Notes: generated by a model from the sequence alone, not told the origin. A DNA stretch of 7,577 bases from Burkholderiaceae bacterium (GCA_019752915.1 JAIELO010000162.1:1-7577), one strand, 5' to 3'. Positions 1 to 5,835 are shown, numbered from the stretch's first letter. Numbers and translations: made by a program.

Positions 1-778
1 CTGGTTCAAGGCCAAAGACGGCCGCATGATCCACAGTATGCTGGTCAAGCCGGCCAATTTCGATCCGGCCAAAAAGTATCCGCTGTTCACCGTGATTCAT
101 GGCGGTGCCGCCAATATGTGGCGCGACCAGTTTGTGCTGCGCTGGAATTATCACTTGCTGGCACAGCCCGGCTATGTGGTACTGCTCACCGATTACAAAG
201 GCTCGACCGGCTACGGTGAAGAATTTGCCCGCGCCATTCAGGGCGATCCGCTGAAAGGCCCGGCCGACGAAATCAATGAAGCCGTCGATGAAGCGATCAA
301 GCAATACAGCTTTGTCGATGGAAGCCGCCTGGCCGCTGGTGGCGCCAGCTATGGCGGCCATCTGGCCAACTGGTTGCAGGCCACCACCACCCGCTACAAA
401 GCGATTGTGTCACACGCCGGCGAGATGGATCTGATCATGCAATGGGGCACCAGCGACAGCATCTACGGTCGCGAGGTCAACAGTGGTGGCCCGGCCTGGG
501 GCGACCAGCCGGTATGGCGCGAACAGAGCCCGCTGATGCAGGCCGGCAATCACGCCAAGGGCACCGGCTTCAGCACGCCGATCCTGATTTCCGTCGGCGA
601 ACTCGATTACCGCGTGCCAGCGAACAACGCGCTGATGAACTATGCGCTCCAGCACCGCCTGAACGTACCCGCCAAGTTGCTGGTGTTCCCGGACGAGAAT
701 CACTGGATTCTGAAGGGTGACAACAGCCGTTACTTCTACAGCGAAGTACAGGGCTGGCTGGCCAAGTACCTGAAGTAA
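1..778 (+). CDS. S9 family (prolyl oligopeptidase-type) serine peptidase, C-terminal catalytic domain, 5' end outside window
   Basis: The open frame runs in from the left edge (codons from base 2, reading WFKAKDGR before the first Met at 26), so the start and the usual N-terminal beta-propeller lie outside the window. The visible part is a complete alpha/beta-hydrolase domain. Numbering from Met at base 26, the oxyanion-region HGG is at 25-27, a conserved GSTGYGEEF block at 59-67, the nucleophile elbow GGASYGG has Ser108, the acid is Asp194 in GELDYRVP, and the base is His226 in ENHW. Spacing and motifs fit S9 oligopeptidases and acylaminoacyl-peptidases, which cleave short peptides or remove N-terminal residues. 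Subfamily, exact specificity and location (the N-terminus is missing) cannot be given. It ends at TAA just before a strong terminator, and the next gene converges on it. Confidence 0.93.
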   Translation, partial: WFKAKDGRMIHSMLVKPANFDPAKKYPLFTVIHGGAANMWRDQFVLRWNYHLLAQPGYVVLLTDYKGSTGYGEEFARAIQGDPLKGPADEINEAVDEAIKQYSFVDGSRLAAGGASYGGHLANWLQATTTRYKAIVSHAGEMDLIMQWGTSDSIYGREVNSGGPAWGDQPVWREQSPLMQAGNHAKGTGFSTPILISVGELDYRVPANNALMNYALQHRLNVPAKLLVFPDENHWILKGDNSRYFYSEVQGWLAKYLK

Positions 779-793
779 GCGACCTGACACGAC

Positions 794-834
794 AAAGCCC
801 CCGCAACTGGTTCGCCAGTAGCGGGGGCTTTTTT
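794..834 (+). terminator. Strong intrinsic terminator of the S9 peptidase gene
   Basis: An 11-bp perfect stem (794-804 with 821-831) continues past one A/A mismatch into ACTGG/CCAGT (806-810 with 815-819), closed by a TTCG tetraloop (811-814). A T6 run (829-834) follows on the plus strand. It begins 16 bp after the peptidase stop. On the minus strand the same hairpin is followed only by TTTG, so it could act weakly on the converging BON gene as well. Confidence 0.93.
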
Positions 835-835
835 C

Positions 836-872
836 CTTGCGGAGCGGCTCAGGGCTAGCCGCCCTGCGCAAG
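836..872 (-). other. Second hairpin between convergent genes, possible 3' end structure of the BON transcript
   Basis: CTTGCG (836-841) pairs with CGCAAG (867-872). Inside, GCGGCT (844-849) pairs with AGCCGC (857-862), or alternatively CAGGGC (850-855) with GCCCTG (861-866). It lies just past the BON stop codon on the minus strand. No T-run follows on that strand (the bases are GGAAAAAAG), so it is not a classical terminator by itself. It may protect the 3' end or assist the weaker reverse use of the neighbouring terminator. Confidence 0.3.
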
Positions 873-880
873 CGCCATCG

Positions 881-1594
881 TTATTTAATGCGCAGCGAAC
901 TTTGCACCTTGTTGACGCCTTTAACATTGCGCGCCACATCCACGGCTTTGTCCACTTCGGCCTGCGACGGCACGAAGCCGCTCAGCATCACCGTGCCATT
1001 GGTGGTTTCCACATTCACATCGAGCGACTTCAGACTAGGCTCGGCCAGCAGTTCCGTTTTCACCTTGGTGGTAATCATGGTATCGGCCATGCTGTCACGC
1101 GCCTGCGCTGATTTGGAGCGGGATTCGCATGCCAGCTTATCGCCGCCTGTCATGGTGCTGCAGTCGATGCCGGTCTGGCGGGTATCGGCCATACGGCGCC
1201 CTTCTTTCGCATCATTGACGGCCGCGACGTGGTTCGCTTTGGCGGTATCGAGACAGCTCGATTTGTCCGAACCGGTCATTGCCGCGCAACGCGCTTTGCC
1301 CAGATTGTAGTTGGCATCGGCCACCTCGGTCTGAGCCTTCTGCATGGATTTTTTATCGTTACGGTACTGCATGGCAGCCTGTGCTTCGCTGCTGGCGCGG
1401 GCGACCTTGGCAGTTTCGACGCAGACATCTTTGGCAGTGCCCGACTGACCATCACAGGCCGCTTTGGCCGTCTTGTAAGCCGCTTCCGCCTGCTGGGTGG
1501 CATGCTTGTAAGCCACGCTATCGTTATTCGGCGCGGACGCAGCAAAACTGGCGCTGGCGGCCATGCTCATAACGAGAAGAAGTAATTTGTTCAT
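881..1594 (-). CDS. Exported BON-domain protein with three N-terminal CX10C repeats
   Basis: A 237-residue protein. Residues 1-20 form a Sec signal peptide (MNK, a Leu-rich core, then small residues with cleavage near 18-21), so it is periplasmic or envelope-associated. Residues about 168-237 form a BON domain (OsmY/nodulation type) with the typical amphipathic KVKTELL start, TNGTVMLSGFV core and VKGVNKVQSSL end. BON domains are thought to bind membranes or phospholipids and are common in osmotic-stress proteins. Between them lie three Cys pairs: C47/C58, C103/C114 and C145/C156. I chose the Met at 1594 because AAGGGA (1601-1606) sits six bases upstream and the signal peptide starts there. 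In-frame ATGs at 1609 and 1627 lack a ribosome site and would add a polar stretch before the signal. The start codon lies in a hairpin (see 1594-1629). Role inferred: envelope stress or integrity; the substrate is unknown. Confidence 0.9.
   Translation of the reverse strand: MNKLLLLVMSMAASASFAASAPNNDSVAYKHATQQAEAAYKTAKAACDGQSGTAKDVCVETAKVARASSEAQAAMQYRNDKKSMQKAQTEVADANYNLGKARCAAMTGSDKSSCLDTAKANHVAAVNDAKEGRRMADTRQTGIDCSTMTGGDKLACESRSKSAQARDSMADTMITTKVKTELLAEPSLKSLDVNVETTNGTVMLSGFVPSQAEVDKAVDVARNVKGVNKVQSSLRIK
1127..1456 (-). repeat. Three CX10C protein repeats in the BON protein
   Basis: The coding region contains three divergent copies of C-x4-G-x2-K-x2-C, at residues 47-58, 103-114 and 145-156. 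Each has exactly ten residues between the cysteines, with Gly at +5 and Lys at +8. The first two end in CxxTAK. I recall similar Cys-Gly-Lys units in Burkholderiales exported proteins of unknown function, sometimes labelled TolA-like. In the oxidising periplasm each pair could form a local disulphide; that is inference. Confidence 0.75.
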
Positions 1595-1629
1595 AATGTG
1601 TCCCTTCATGGTGGTTGGTGGACACATTA
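1594..1629 (-). promoter_or_regulatory. 10-bp inverted repeat covering the ribosome site and start of the BON gene
   Basis: TAATGTGTCC (1594-1603) and GGACACATTA (1620-1629) are perfect reverse complements separated by 16 bases. In the mRNA (minus strand), UAAUGUGUCC folds onto GGACACAUUA. The proximal arm holds GGA of the Shine-Dalgarno AAGGGA and ends on the A of the start codon. This could restrict initiation. A -10-like TTTAAT (1626-1631, minus strand) overlaps the distal arm. If transcription starts there, the hairpin cannot form fully, and the repeat would instead suit a dimeric DNA-binding protein. Confidence 0.6.
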
Positions 1630-1660
1630 AACGCGCATGCCTGCCGCACCTCTGTGCGCA

Positions 1661-1670
1661 AACGTACGTT
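1661..1670. promoter_or_regulatory. 10-bp palindrome AACGTACGTT upstream of the BON gene
   Basis: A perfect palindrome lies 67 bases upstream of the BON start, in the 100-bp gap after the HExxH gene. Position and symmetry fit an operator, but the motif matches no regulator that I can name. A 5-bp hairpin CGCAC/GTGCG (1645-1649 with 1654-1658) lies next to it. Confidence 0.25.
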
Positions 1671-1694
1671 GTTGCAAAATCAGCAGTGCGGCAT

Positions 1695-2399
1695 TCAGTG
1701 CTCTAGCCGCAAGCCTTGCTGCCACAGCTGCTCGACCTGTTGCAGCCAGGGCTGGCTGCTCGCAAACACCGTGGCACTCGACGCCAGCTGTAACCACACC
1801 GCCGTGCTATGGCTGCCGCCACCACTCGCTTGCGGCTGACGCACATGCTGCAGCCATGCCAGCACGGCCGTATAGCGTTGCGGATGATGTTGCGCCGTCC
1901 ATGCCAGCGCCACCAGATCGGCATACGCTTCCTCGCGGCGCGTCTCGCGCAGCGTCGCCTGCTGAGTCTCCTGCAGCGCCTCCTGCGCCGTCAGTTCCGG
2001 CGCGGCCGCAGCTTGTTCAAAACCGGCGGGCAACAGATGCCACGCGCCCTGCGCATAGCGCCAGCAATGGCCGATCTCGTGTGCCACCATGGCTTCGATC
2101 ATCCACGGTTGCTGCGCAGCTGCGACACCGGCCAGCACATCCTCGGCGTGCACATTGCCCCGCAGCGACAGCACCAGCTTGCAGCGACCATCCTGATAGC
2201 CGAGTGCCAGCGGCACGTCCTGCGGGCGCGCCTGCGGTTGTACGGTGATGTCGATGGGTAGCTGGAGTTCCTGTTTGGCATGCGTCAGTACCGCAGCGCC
2301 GGCGCTGAGCCAGCGCGTTTCTAGCGGCGTCAGCTCGGCCGCCTGTAGCGTGGCAGCGCAAGTGAGTATCGGCAACAGGGGAAGGAAGTGCTTGATCAT
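1695..2399 (-). CDS. Putative exported zinc metallopeptidase (HExxH), family not recognised
   Basis: A 234-residue protein. Residues 1-21 are a signal peptide (MIKHF, hydrophobic core, LQA-A cleavage region). Cys14 is not in a convincing lipobox, so it is probably soluble and periplasmic. The core motif is MVAHEIGH with His107, Glu108 and His111, which in gluzincins hold zinc and polarise water. A second motif, EEAYAD at 156-161 about 45 residues on, resembles the downstream glutamate helix of M48-type enzymes. GGGSHSTAVW (193-202) resembles the late His/Ser motif of such proteins. It is shorter than typical M48 peptidases, lacks membrane segments, and is rich in Gln and Ala. I cannot assign a substrate. 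The ribosome site is weak (GAG-like), and a 6-bp inverted repeat abuts the ATG. It sits between the M49 and BON genes on the same strand. Zinc binding is inferred from the motif only. Confidence 0.8.
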   Translation of the reverse strand: MIKHFLPLLPILTCAATLQAAELTPLETRWLSAGAAVLTHAKQELQLPIDITVQPQARPQDVPLALGYQDGRCKLVLSLRGNVHAEDVLAGVAAAQQPWMIEAMVAHEIGHCWRYAQGAWHLLPAGFEQAAAAPELTAQEALQETQQATLRETRREEAYADLVALAWTAQHHPQRYTAVLAWLQHVRQPQASGGGSHSTAVWLQLASSATVFASSQPWLQQVEQLWQQGLRLEH

Positions 2400-2419
2400 C
2401 GTGCTCAGACTGTAGCACG
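2400..2419 (-). promoter_or_regulatory. 6-bp inverted repeat abutting the start codon of the HExxH gene
   Basis: CGTGCT (2400-2405) and AGCACG (2414-2419) are perfect complements with an 8-base loop. In the mRNA the proximal arm AGCACG lies directly before AUG. It is short enough to occur by chance. It is listed because the genes on both sides carry longer repeats in the same position. Confidence 0.3.
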
Positions 2420-2429
2420 GTGAAGCATT

Positions 2430-2460
2430 AAAAATTGCCGCAAGGCAGGATCTTGCAGGC
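2430..2460 (-). terminator. Candidate terminator after the M49 gene, possibly bidirectional
   Basis: GCC-GCAAG (2437-2444) pairs with CTTGC-A-GGC (2452-2460), giving eight pairs with one bulged A (2457) and a seven-base loop. On the minus strand the stem is followed by AATTTTTAA (2436 downward); on the plus strand by TTTATTT (2461-2467). It lies about 80 bp after the M49 stop and 38 bp before the HExxH start, so it would separate the two genes or act as an attenuator. TTTAAT (2427-2432, minus) just past it is a possible -10, but no good -35 box is visible. Confidence 0.4.
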
Positions 2461-2464
2461 TTTA

Positions 2465-2478
2465 TTTCTACGTAGAAA
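2465..2478. promoter_or_regulatory. 14-bp perfect palindrome in the M49/HExxH gap
   Basis: TTTCTACGTAGAAA is fully self-complementary, about 66 bp upstream of the HExxH gene start. A -35-like TTGTCA lies just upstream on the minus strand (about 2493-2498), so the palindrome falls where a -10 and start site would be. This would suit an operator, but the -10 match is poor and no regulator gene is visible. Confidence 0.35.
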
Positions 2479-2498
2479 AAATGGAATGATGCACTGAC

Positions 2499-2527
2499 AA
2501 GAGCGCCGGGCCGGGCCCGCCGCTCTT
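2499..2527 (-). terminator. GC-rich hairpin right after the M49 gene, terminator-like without a U-run
   Basis: AAGAGCG (2499-2505) pairs with CGCTCTT (2521-2527). After a C/C mismatch, CGGG (2507-2510) pairs with CCCG (2516-2519). It starts 14 bp past the M49 stop. On the minus strand it is followed by GTCAGTGC rather than T residues; a T6 run appears only some 18 bases later (2476-2481). It is probably a 3'-stabilising or weak termination structure. Confidence 0.4.
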
Positions 2528-2540
2528 CTGTCGTGCTCGC

Positions 2541-4274
2541 TTACTTGAGCAACTGCTCAGCCGTCGTGAACACCGGACGGATATCGTTCGGCACTGACTT
2601 CATACGGTCGAGCGCCTTCTGCACTGCCGGACGGATCACTACGTACTGCTTGATCATGGCCTGCGCACGCGCATAGTCACCCGTCGCTTCGATGGTCAGG
2701 AATTCGCGATCGAGTTCCGTCACCGCCTGTTTGATCCGTTTGAAGTCCACCGCAAACGTACCATCGCGATTCACCACAAAGCCGCCATGGTCGAGCAGAT
2801 AGTTCACCTGAATCGCCATGCCGCGGGCGTGCGAATCGGTCAGACCGAAGTGCAGCGTGCGGAATGCCGACGCGAGGAAAGTGGTGTACAGCTTGCGCTC
2901 GGCTGCGGCGCCCTGCCCCAGCGTGCTGGCCAGCAGTCCTTTATCCATCATATAGGCCAGCGCATACAGCCCGGTAATATCCGCCTTGGCTTCCTCAATG
3001 GTGGAATAGGCATCCTTCAGATCCTGGCGTGGCGTCGATTCGGCACCGTTCACGCGGGTGCTGTGCGGCCCCAGACCGTGCATGATTTCATGCGCAAGAA
3101 TATGGGTGAAGAAGGAATCGAAATCGAGATCGCGCTGATCGGCCTTGCTCAGTACCAGACGCGAAATCGGCGTCAGCGTGGCTTTGAATTTGGCTTCCTG
3201 CACGTTCTTCAGCATCACCCGTTTCGAGCCGCGCTGGCTGATGATGCGCTCGTCGTTGGGCAGATTGTAGGCAGCGGTCTGCACCCCCATATTGCCGTCA
3301 CCGGCACCATACACCTGATTCACCACCACCATCGGCGCCACGGCGCCAACCTTGGGATTGCGGTACTGCGCGTCGAGCGGCAGATGGTCTTCCAGCTCCT
3401 GCATGTGCTGCGCGAAGAAGTCCAGCTTGCGGGTTTCCTTCTCGTCGCGGATATTCACATAGGCTTCGAACGCCGCCTTGTAGCCGAACAGTTCATCGTT
3501 ATAGGTTTCGTAAGGTCCGATGGTGACATCGACCGGCGCATCCAGATCCATCCACGCAAAATCGGACGCCAGATAATCGTTGCTGAGGAAAGCCTCGGCA
3601 CGCAGCGTCAGGAATTTCTTCAGTGTGGCGTTATCGGTATCGGCGGCGGCCTGCTTCAACAGCACCGCAGCGCGCTCGAGCTCCGGTTTGTATTCGTCCG
3701 AATAGTTCACCGCGACGAACTGGCCGGCAGCATTCTGGCGAATGGTGGTAAAGAACCACTGGGCCCGTTCCCGTTCCGCAGCAGGCAGCGCATTGATCCA
3801 GCTTTCCAGTGCCGCTTTGCTGGCGCCCTGCGGATAGAAATTGGCCGCCGCTGGCTTATGGTCGGGAATCGCGATCCCCGCCACTTCGGCGGGCAGGAAG
3901 CGCTGATGGTCGTCGAGGATAGACCAAGGACCTTTATTGAGCCAGAAGTAGTCGAGACGGGCTTTGCCCAGCGGGCTATGATCGCGTTGCAGCGCCGCCC
4001 ACAGGGCTTCGTTGCCGGACCAGCGCTGGCGCAGTTGCAGCACGTCGAGAATCTTGGCCGCTTCGATCAGTTTGACGATGGCCTTCTTATCGCCAGCCGA
4101 CAGCGCACTGGTATCGGCCGTCAGCGCCACGGGCGCAAAACGCTTGTTCATGCGCTGCAGTTCGGCGACACTGGCCGGCGCAGCACTGGTAGCGCTGGCG
4201 GCACTGGCAACACCGGCAGCACCGGCACAGGTCAGCGCCAGCGCCAGCGATAATGGGGGGAGCATTTTCTTCAT
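2541..4274 (-). CDS. Exported M49-like zinc peptidase (dipeptidyl peptidase III-related)
   Basis: A 577-residue protein. Residues 1-26 are a signal peptide (MKKM, a Leu/Ala core, AGVASA), so it is probably periplasmic. Zinc and catalytic motifs are HEIMH (His395, Glu396, His399) followed by GLGPH (to His404), and EEAKAD (427-432) supplying the third ligand. The block GPYETYNDELFGYKAAFE (253-270) is characteristic of bacterial M49-like proteins. M49 enzymes remove dipeptides from the N-termini of short peptides. Classical DPP III has HExxxH; this protein has the shorter HExxH form known from some bacterial members and plant NUDT3-like proteins. The frame is open further upstream to 4502, but that overlaps the efflux gene; GAGG (4280-4283), five bases before the Met at 4274, and the signal peptide fix the start. 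It lies 52 bp after the outer-membrane efflux gene, with a hairpin over its start. Exact specificity is unknown. Confidence 0.9.
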   Translation of the reverse strand: MKKMLPPLSLALALTCAGAAGVASAASATSAAPASVAELQRMNKRFAPVALTADTSALSAGDKKAIVKLIEAAKILDVLQLRQRWSGNEALWAALQRDHSPLGKARLDYFWLNKGPWSILDDHQRFLPAEVAGIAIPDHKPAAANFYPQGASKAALESWINALPAAERERAQWFFTTIRQNAAGQFVAVNYSDEYKPELERAAVLLKQAAADTDNATLKKFLTLRAEAFLSNDYLASDFAWMDLDAPVDVTIGPYETYNDELFGYKAAFEAYVNIRDEKETRKLDFFAQHMQELEDHLPLDAQYRNPKVGAVAPMVVVNQVYGAGDGNMGVQTAAYNLPNDERIISQRGSKRVMLKNVQEAKFKATLTPISRLVLSKADQRDLDFDSFFTHILAHEIMHGLGPHSTRVNGAESTPRQDLKDAYSTIEEAKADITGLYALAYMMDKGLLASTLGQGAAAERKLYTTFLASAFRTLHFGLTDSHARGMAIQVNYLLDHGGFVVNRDGTFAVDFKRIKQAVTELDREFLTIEATGDYARAQAMIKQYVVIRPAVQKALDRMKSVPNDIRPVFTTAEQLLK

Positions 4275-4303
4275 ACGAGCCTCGGCGAAAGTGAGGCTCG
4301 TAT
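4273..4303 (-). promoter_or_regulatory. 11-bp inverted repeat sequestering the ribosome site and start of the M49 gene
   Basis: ATACGAGCCTC (4273-4283) and GAGGCTCGTAT (4293-4303) are perfect complements around a nine-base loop. In the mRNA the proximal arm contains the whole GAGG Shine-Dalgarno (4280-4283) and the AU of the AUG start. It begins 23 bp after the stop of the preceding efflux gene. A-rich sequence follows, not a U-run, so it does not look like that gene's terminator. A -10-like TACAAT (4302-4307, minus) overlaps the distal edge. A transcript starting from it would lose part of the stem, while read-through from the efflux genes would contain all of it. Confidence 0.7.
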
Positions 4304-4326
4304 TGTAATCCACACAGCCGGGCAGC

Positions 4327-5835
4327 TTAGCGCGTCGCAGCTTGCGGCGCGCCGTCCTTCGCCGAACTGGTGACGCTCGCCAATTGTGCCGAAGGCTGCC
4401 AGCCAGCGCCCAGTGCACGCGCCACCGAGACCGCTGCCAGCAGGCGCTGGGTGTTGATCTGCACCGCAGCGCGATCGGCTGCCAGAGAACTACGCTGGGC
4501 ATCGGTCACGTCCAGATAGCTCGACACACCGCGCTCGTAGCGGGCGCGTGCCACCAGATAGCCACGCGCTGCCGCCACCTGCGAGGTCGCTTGCGCTTCG
4601 CCCTGCAACTGGCGCTGCTGCACGTCCGACAGCGCATCTTCCACTTCGCGCAATGCCGTCAGCAATTTGGTCTGGTGATTTGCCAGCGCCTCTTCATAGC
4701 GCGCCTTGGCCACCGCCAGATTGGATTTGTTGCGGCCACCATCAAACAGTGGCAGCGACAGGGCCAGTGGGCCGGCACCGAATTGACGCGCCGCGCCGTT
4801 GCCGAGATTGCGCAAGCTCTCCGAAGCAAAGCCGAAATTACCCGTCAGGCTAAACGATGGATAAAACGCGCCTTCGGCCACGCCGATTTGCGCATTGGTC
4901 GCGCGCAGGGTGGCAACGCTGGCCGCCAGATCGGGGCGCTGCCCCAGCAGGCTGGCAGGCAGACCAACCGGAATAGCGGGTGGCTGCGGCAAGTTCACAG
5001 CGCCGGCTCCGGACCTGGCGTCCACAGTAGCGGCCATCAGCATGGCCGACGGCGAAGCGCCAACCAGCGTCGCCAGACTATGTTCCAGCAGATTGCGCTG
5101 ACGCTGCACTTCATGCAGATCGGCTTGCGCATTGGCGCGTTCGATGCGTGCCCGCGACACATCGAGTTCATTCGACAGGCCGGCATTGAAGCGTGCCGTC
5201 ACCAGTTCTTCCGTCTCACGGCGGGTATCGAGCGCGCCGTTCAGAATCGCCATTTCGGCATCTAGACCGCGCAACTGCCAGTAGGTGGTCGCCACCTGCG
5301 ACGACAGCAGCAACAGCACGCCATCGCGATCCGCTTCGGCAGCCAGAGCCTGTGCGTCGGATGCCTCGACCATGCGGCGCACCCGGCCCAGCAGATCGAC
5401 TTCATACGACAGCGATACACCGACCTGATAGTCATTACCCTTGATCGAACGGCCACCCAGCGCCAGCCCCTGCGAGGTTTCCGCCGAGGTACGCGAATTA
5501 CCCACCGAGGTGCGCGCATTGATCTGCGGCTGCTGGCTAGAACGGGTGACGCCGGCCTGCTCCAGCGCCTGCACCAGCCGCTGCGCAGCGGCTTTCACGC
5601 TCGGGTTATCGCGCAGTGCGCTCTGTTCGAGCTGGTCGAGCGTCGCGTCATGGAACACCGACCACCACTGGGTCGGCAGGCGCGCTGCGTCAGCATGGTT
5701 TGCCCCCTGATGACGGAAGGCGGCATCCGCGACCACGGGCGGCGCCGAGAAGTCACTGCCGACGGTCGCACAGCCGCTGACGGCCAGTGCCACCGCAGCA
5801 GCCAATGTCAGACGTTGGAAAGCGGAATTCAACAT
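4327..5835 (-). CDS. Outer-membrane efflux lipoprotein, NodT/OprM (TolC) family
   Basis: A 502-residue protein, the usual length for the family. The lipobox AVSGC puts the lipidated cysteine at 22. Two outer-membrane-factor repeats follow, about 60-260 and 290-475. Family hallmarks visible are WWSVFHDATLDQL (57-69), YEVDLLGRVRR (144-154), RFNAGLSNELDVSRAR (215-230), LLGQRPDLAASVATLRATN (296-314), and RYERGVSSYLDVTDAQRS (432-449) with ALGAGW at the end. Such proteins trimerise into a beta-barrel and periplasmic tunnel through which substrates leave the cell. A strong ribosome site, GAGGTA (5841-5846), lies five bases before ATG. It is 39 bp downstream of the inner-membrane transporter, and completes a tripartite pump with it and the adaptor. 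The C-terminal 25 residues are low-complexity Ala/Ser. Confidence 0.96.
   Translation of the reverse strand: MLNSAFQRLTLAAAVALAVSGCATVGSDFSAPPVVADAAFRHQGANHADAARLPTQWWSVFHDATLDQLEQSALRDNPSVKAAAQRLVQALEQAGVTRSSQQPQINARTSVGNSRTSAETSQGLALGGRSIKGNDYQVGVSLSYEVDLLGRVRRMVEASDAQALAAEADRDGVLLLLSSQVATTYWQLRGLDAEMAILNGALDTRRETEELVTARFNAGLSNELDVSRARIERANAQADLHEVQRQRNLLEHSLATLVGASPSAMLMAATVDARSGAGAVNLPQPPAIPVGLPASLLGQRPDLAASVATLRATNAQIGVAEGAFYPSFSLTGNFGFASESLRNLGNGAARQFGAGPLALSLPLFDGGRNKSNLAVAKARYEEALANHQTKLLTALREVEDALSDVQQRQLQGEAQATSQVAAARGYLVARARYERGVSSYLDVTDAQRSSLAADRAAVQINTQRLLAAVSVARALGAGWQPSAQLASVTSSAKDGAPQAATR

Noticed and set aside
1595..1627. Upstream in-frame ATGs (1627 and 1609) as the BON gene start
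   Set aside because: Neither has a Shine-Dalgarno, and both place polar residues before the signal peptide. The Met at 1594 has AAGGGA six bases upstream.
1637..2261. Plus-strand open frames opposite the HExxH gene
   Set aside because: Their products are Ala/Pro/Arg-rich or His/Arg/Gln-rich without domains. The minus-strand gene has a signal peptide and metal-binding motif.
2787..4253. A 488-codon open frame on the plus strand opposite the M49 gene
   Set aside because: It is antisense to a gene with clear catalytic motifs and signal peptide. Its own product is His/Arg/Gln/Gly-rich with no recognisable domain, and it ends in a low-complexity Gly/Thr stretch. It is an expected shadow in high-GC DNA.
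4273..4303. The M49 leader hairpin as an intrinsic terminator of the pump operon
   Set aside because: On the minus strand the stem is followed by GAAGAAAATG, with no U-run, and the start codon is part of the stem.
4275..4502. Extension of the M49 frame upstream to an ATG at 4502
   Set aside because: It would overlap the end of the outer-membrane efflux gene by about 175 bp and add an Arg/Trp-rich stretch before a good signal peptide. The Met at 4274 has a ribosome site at the right distance.
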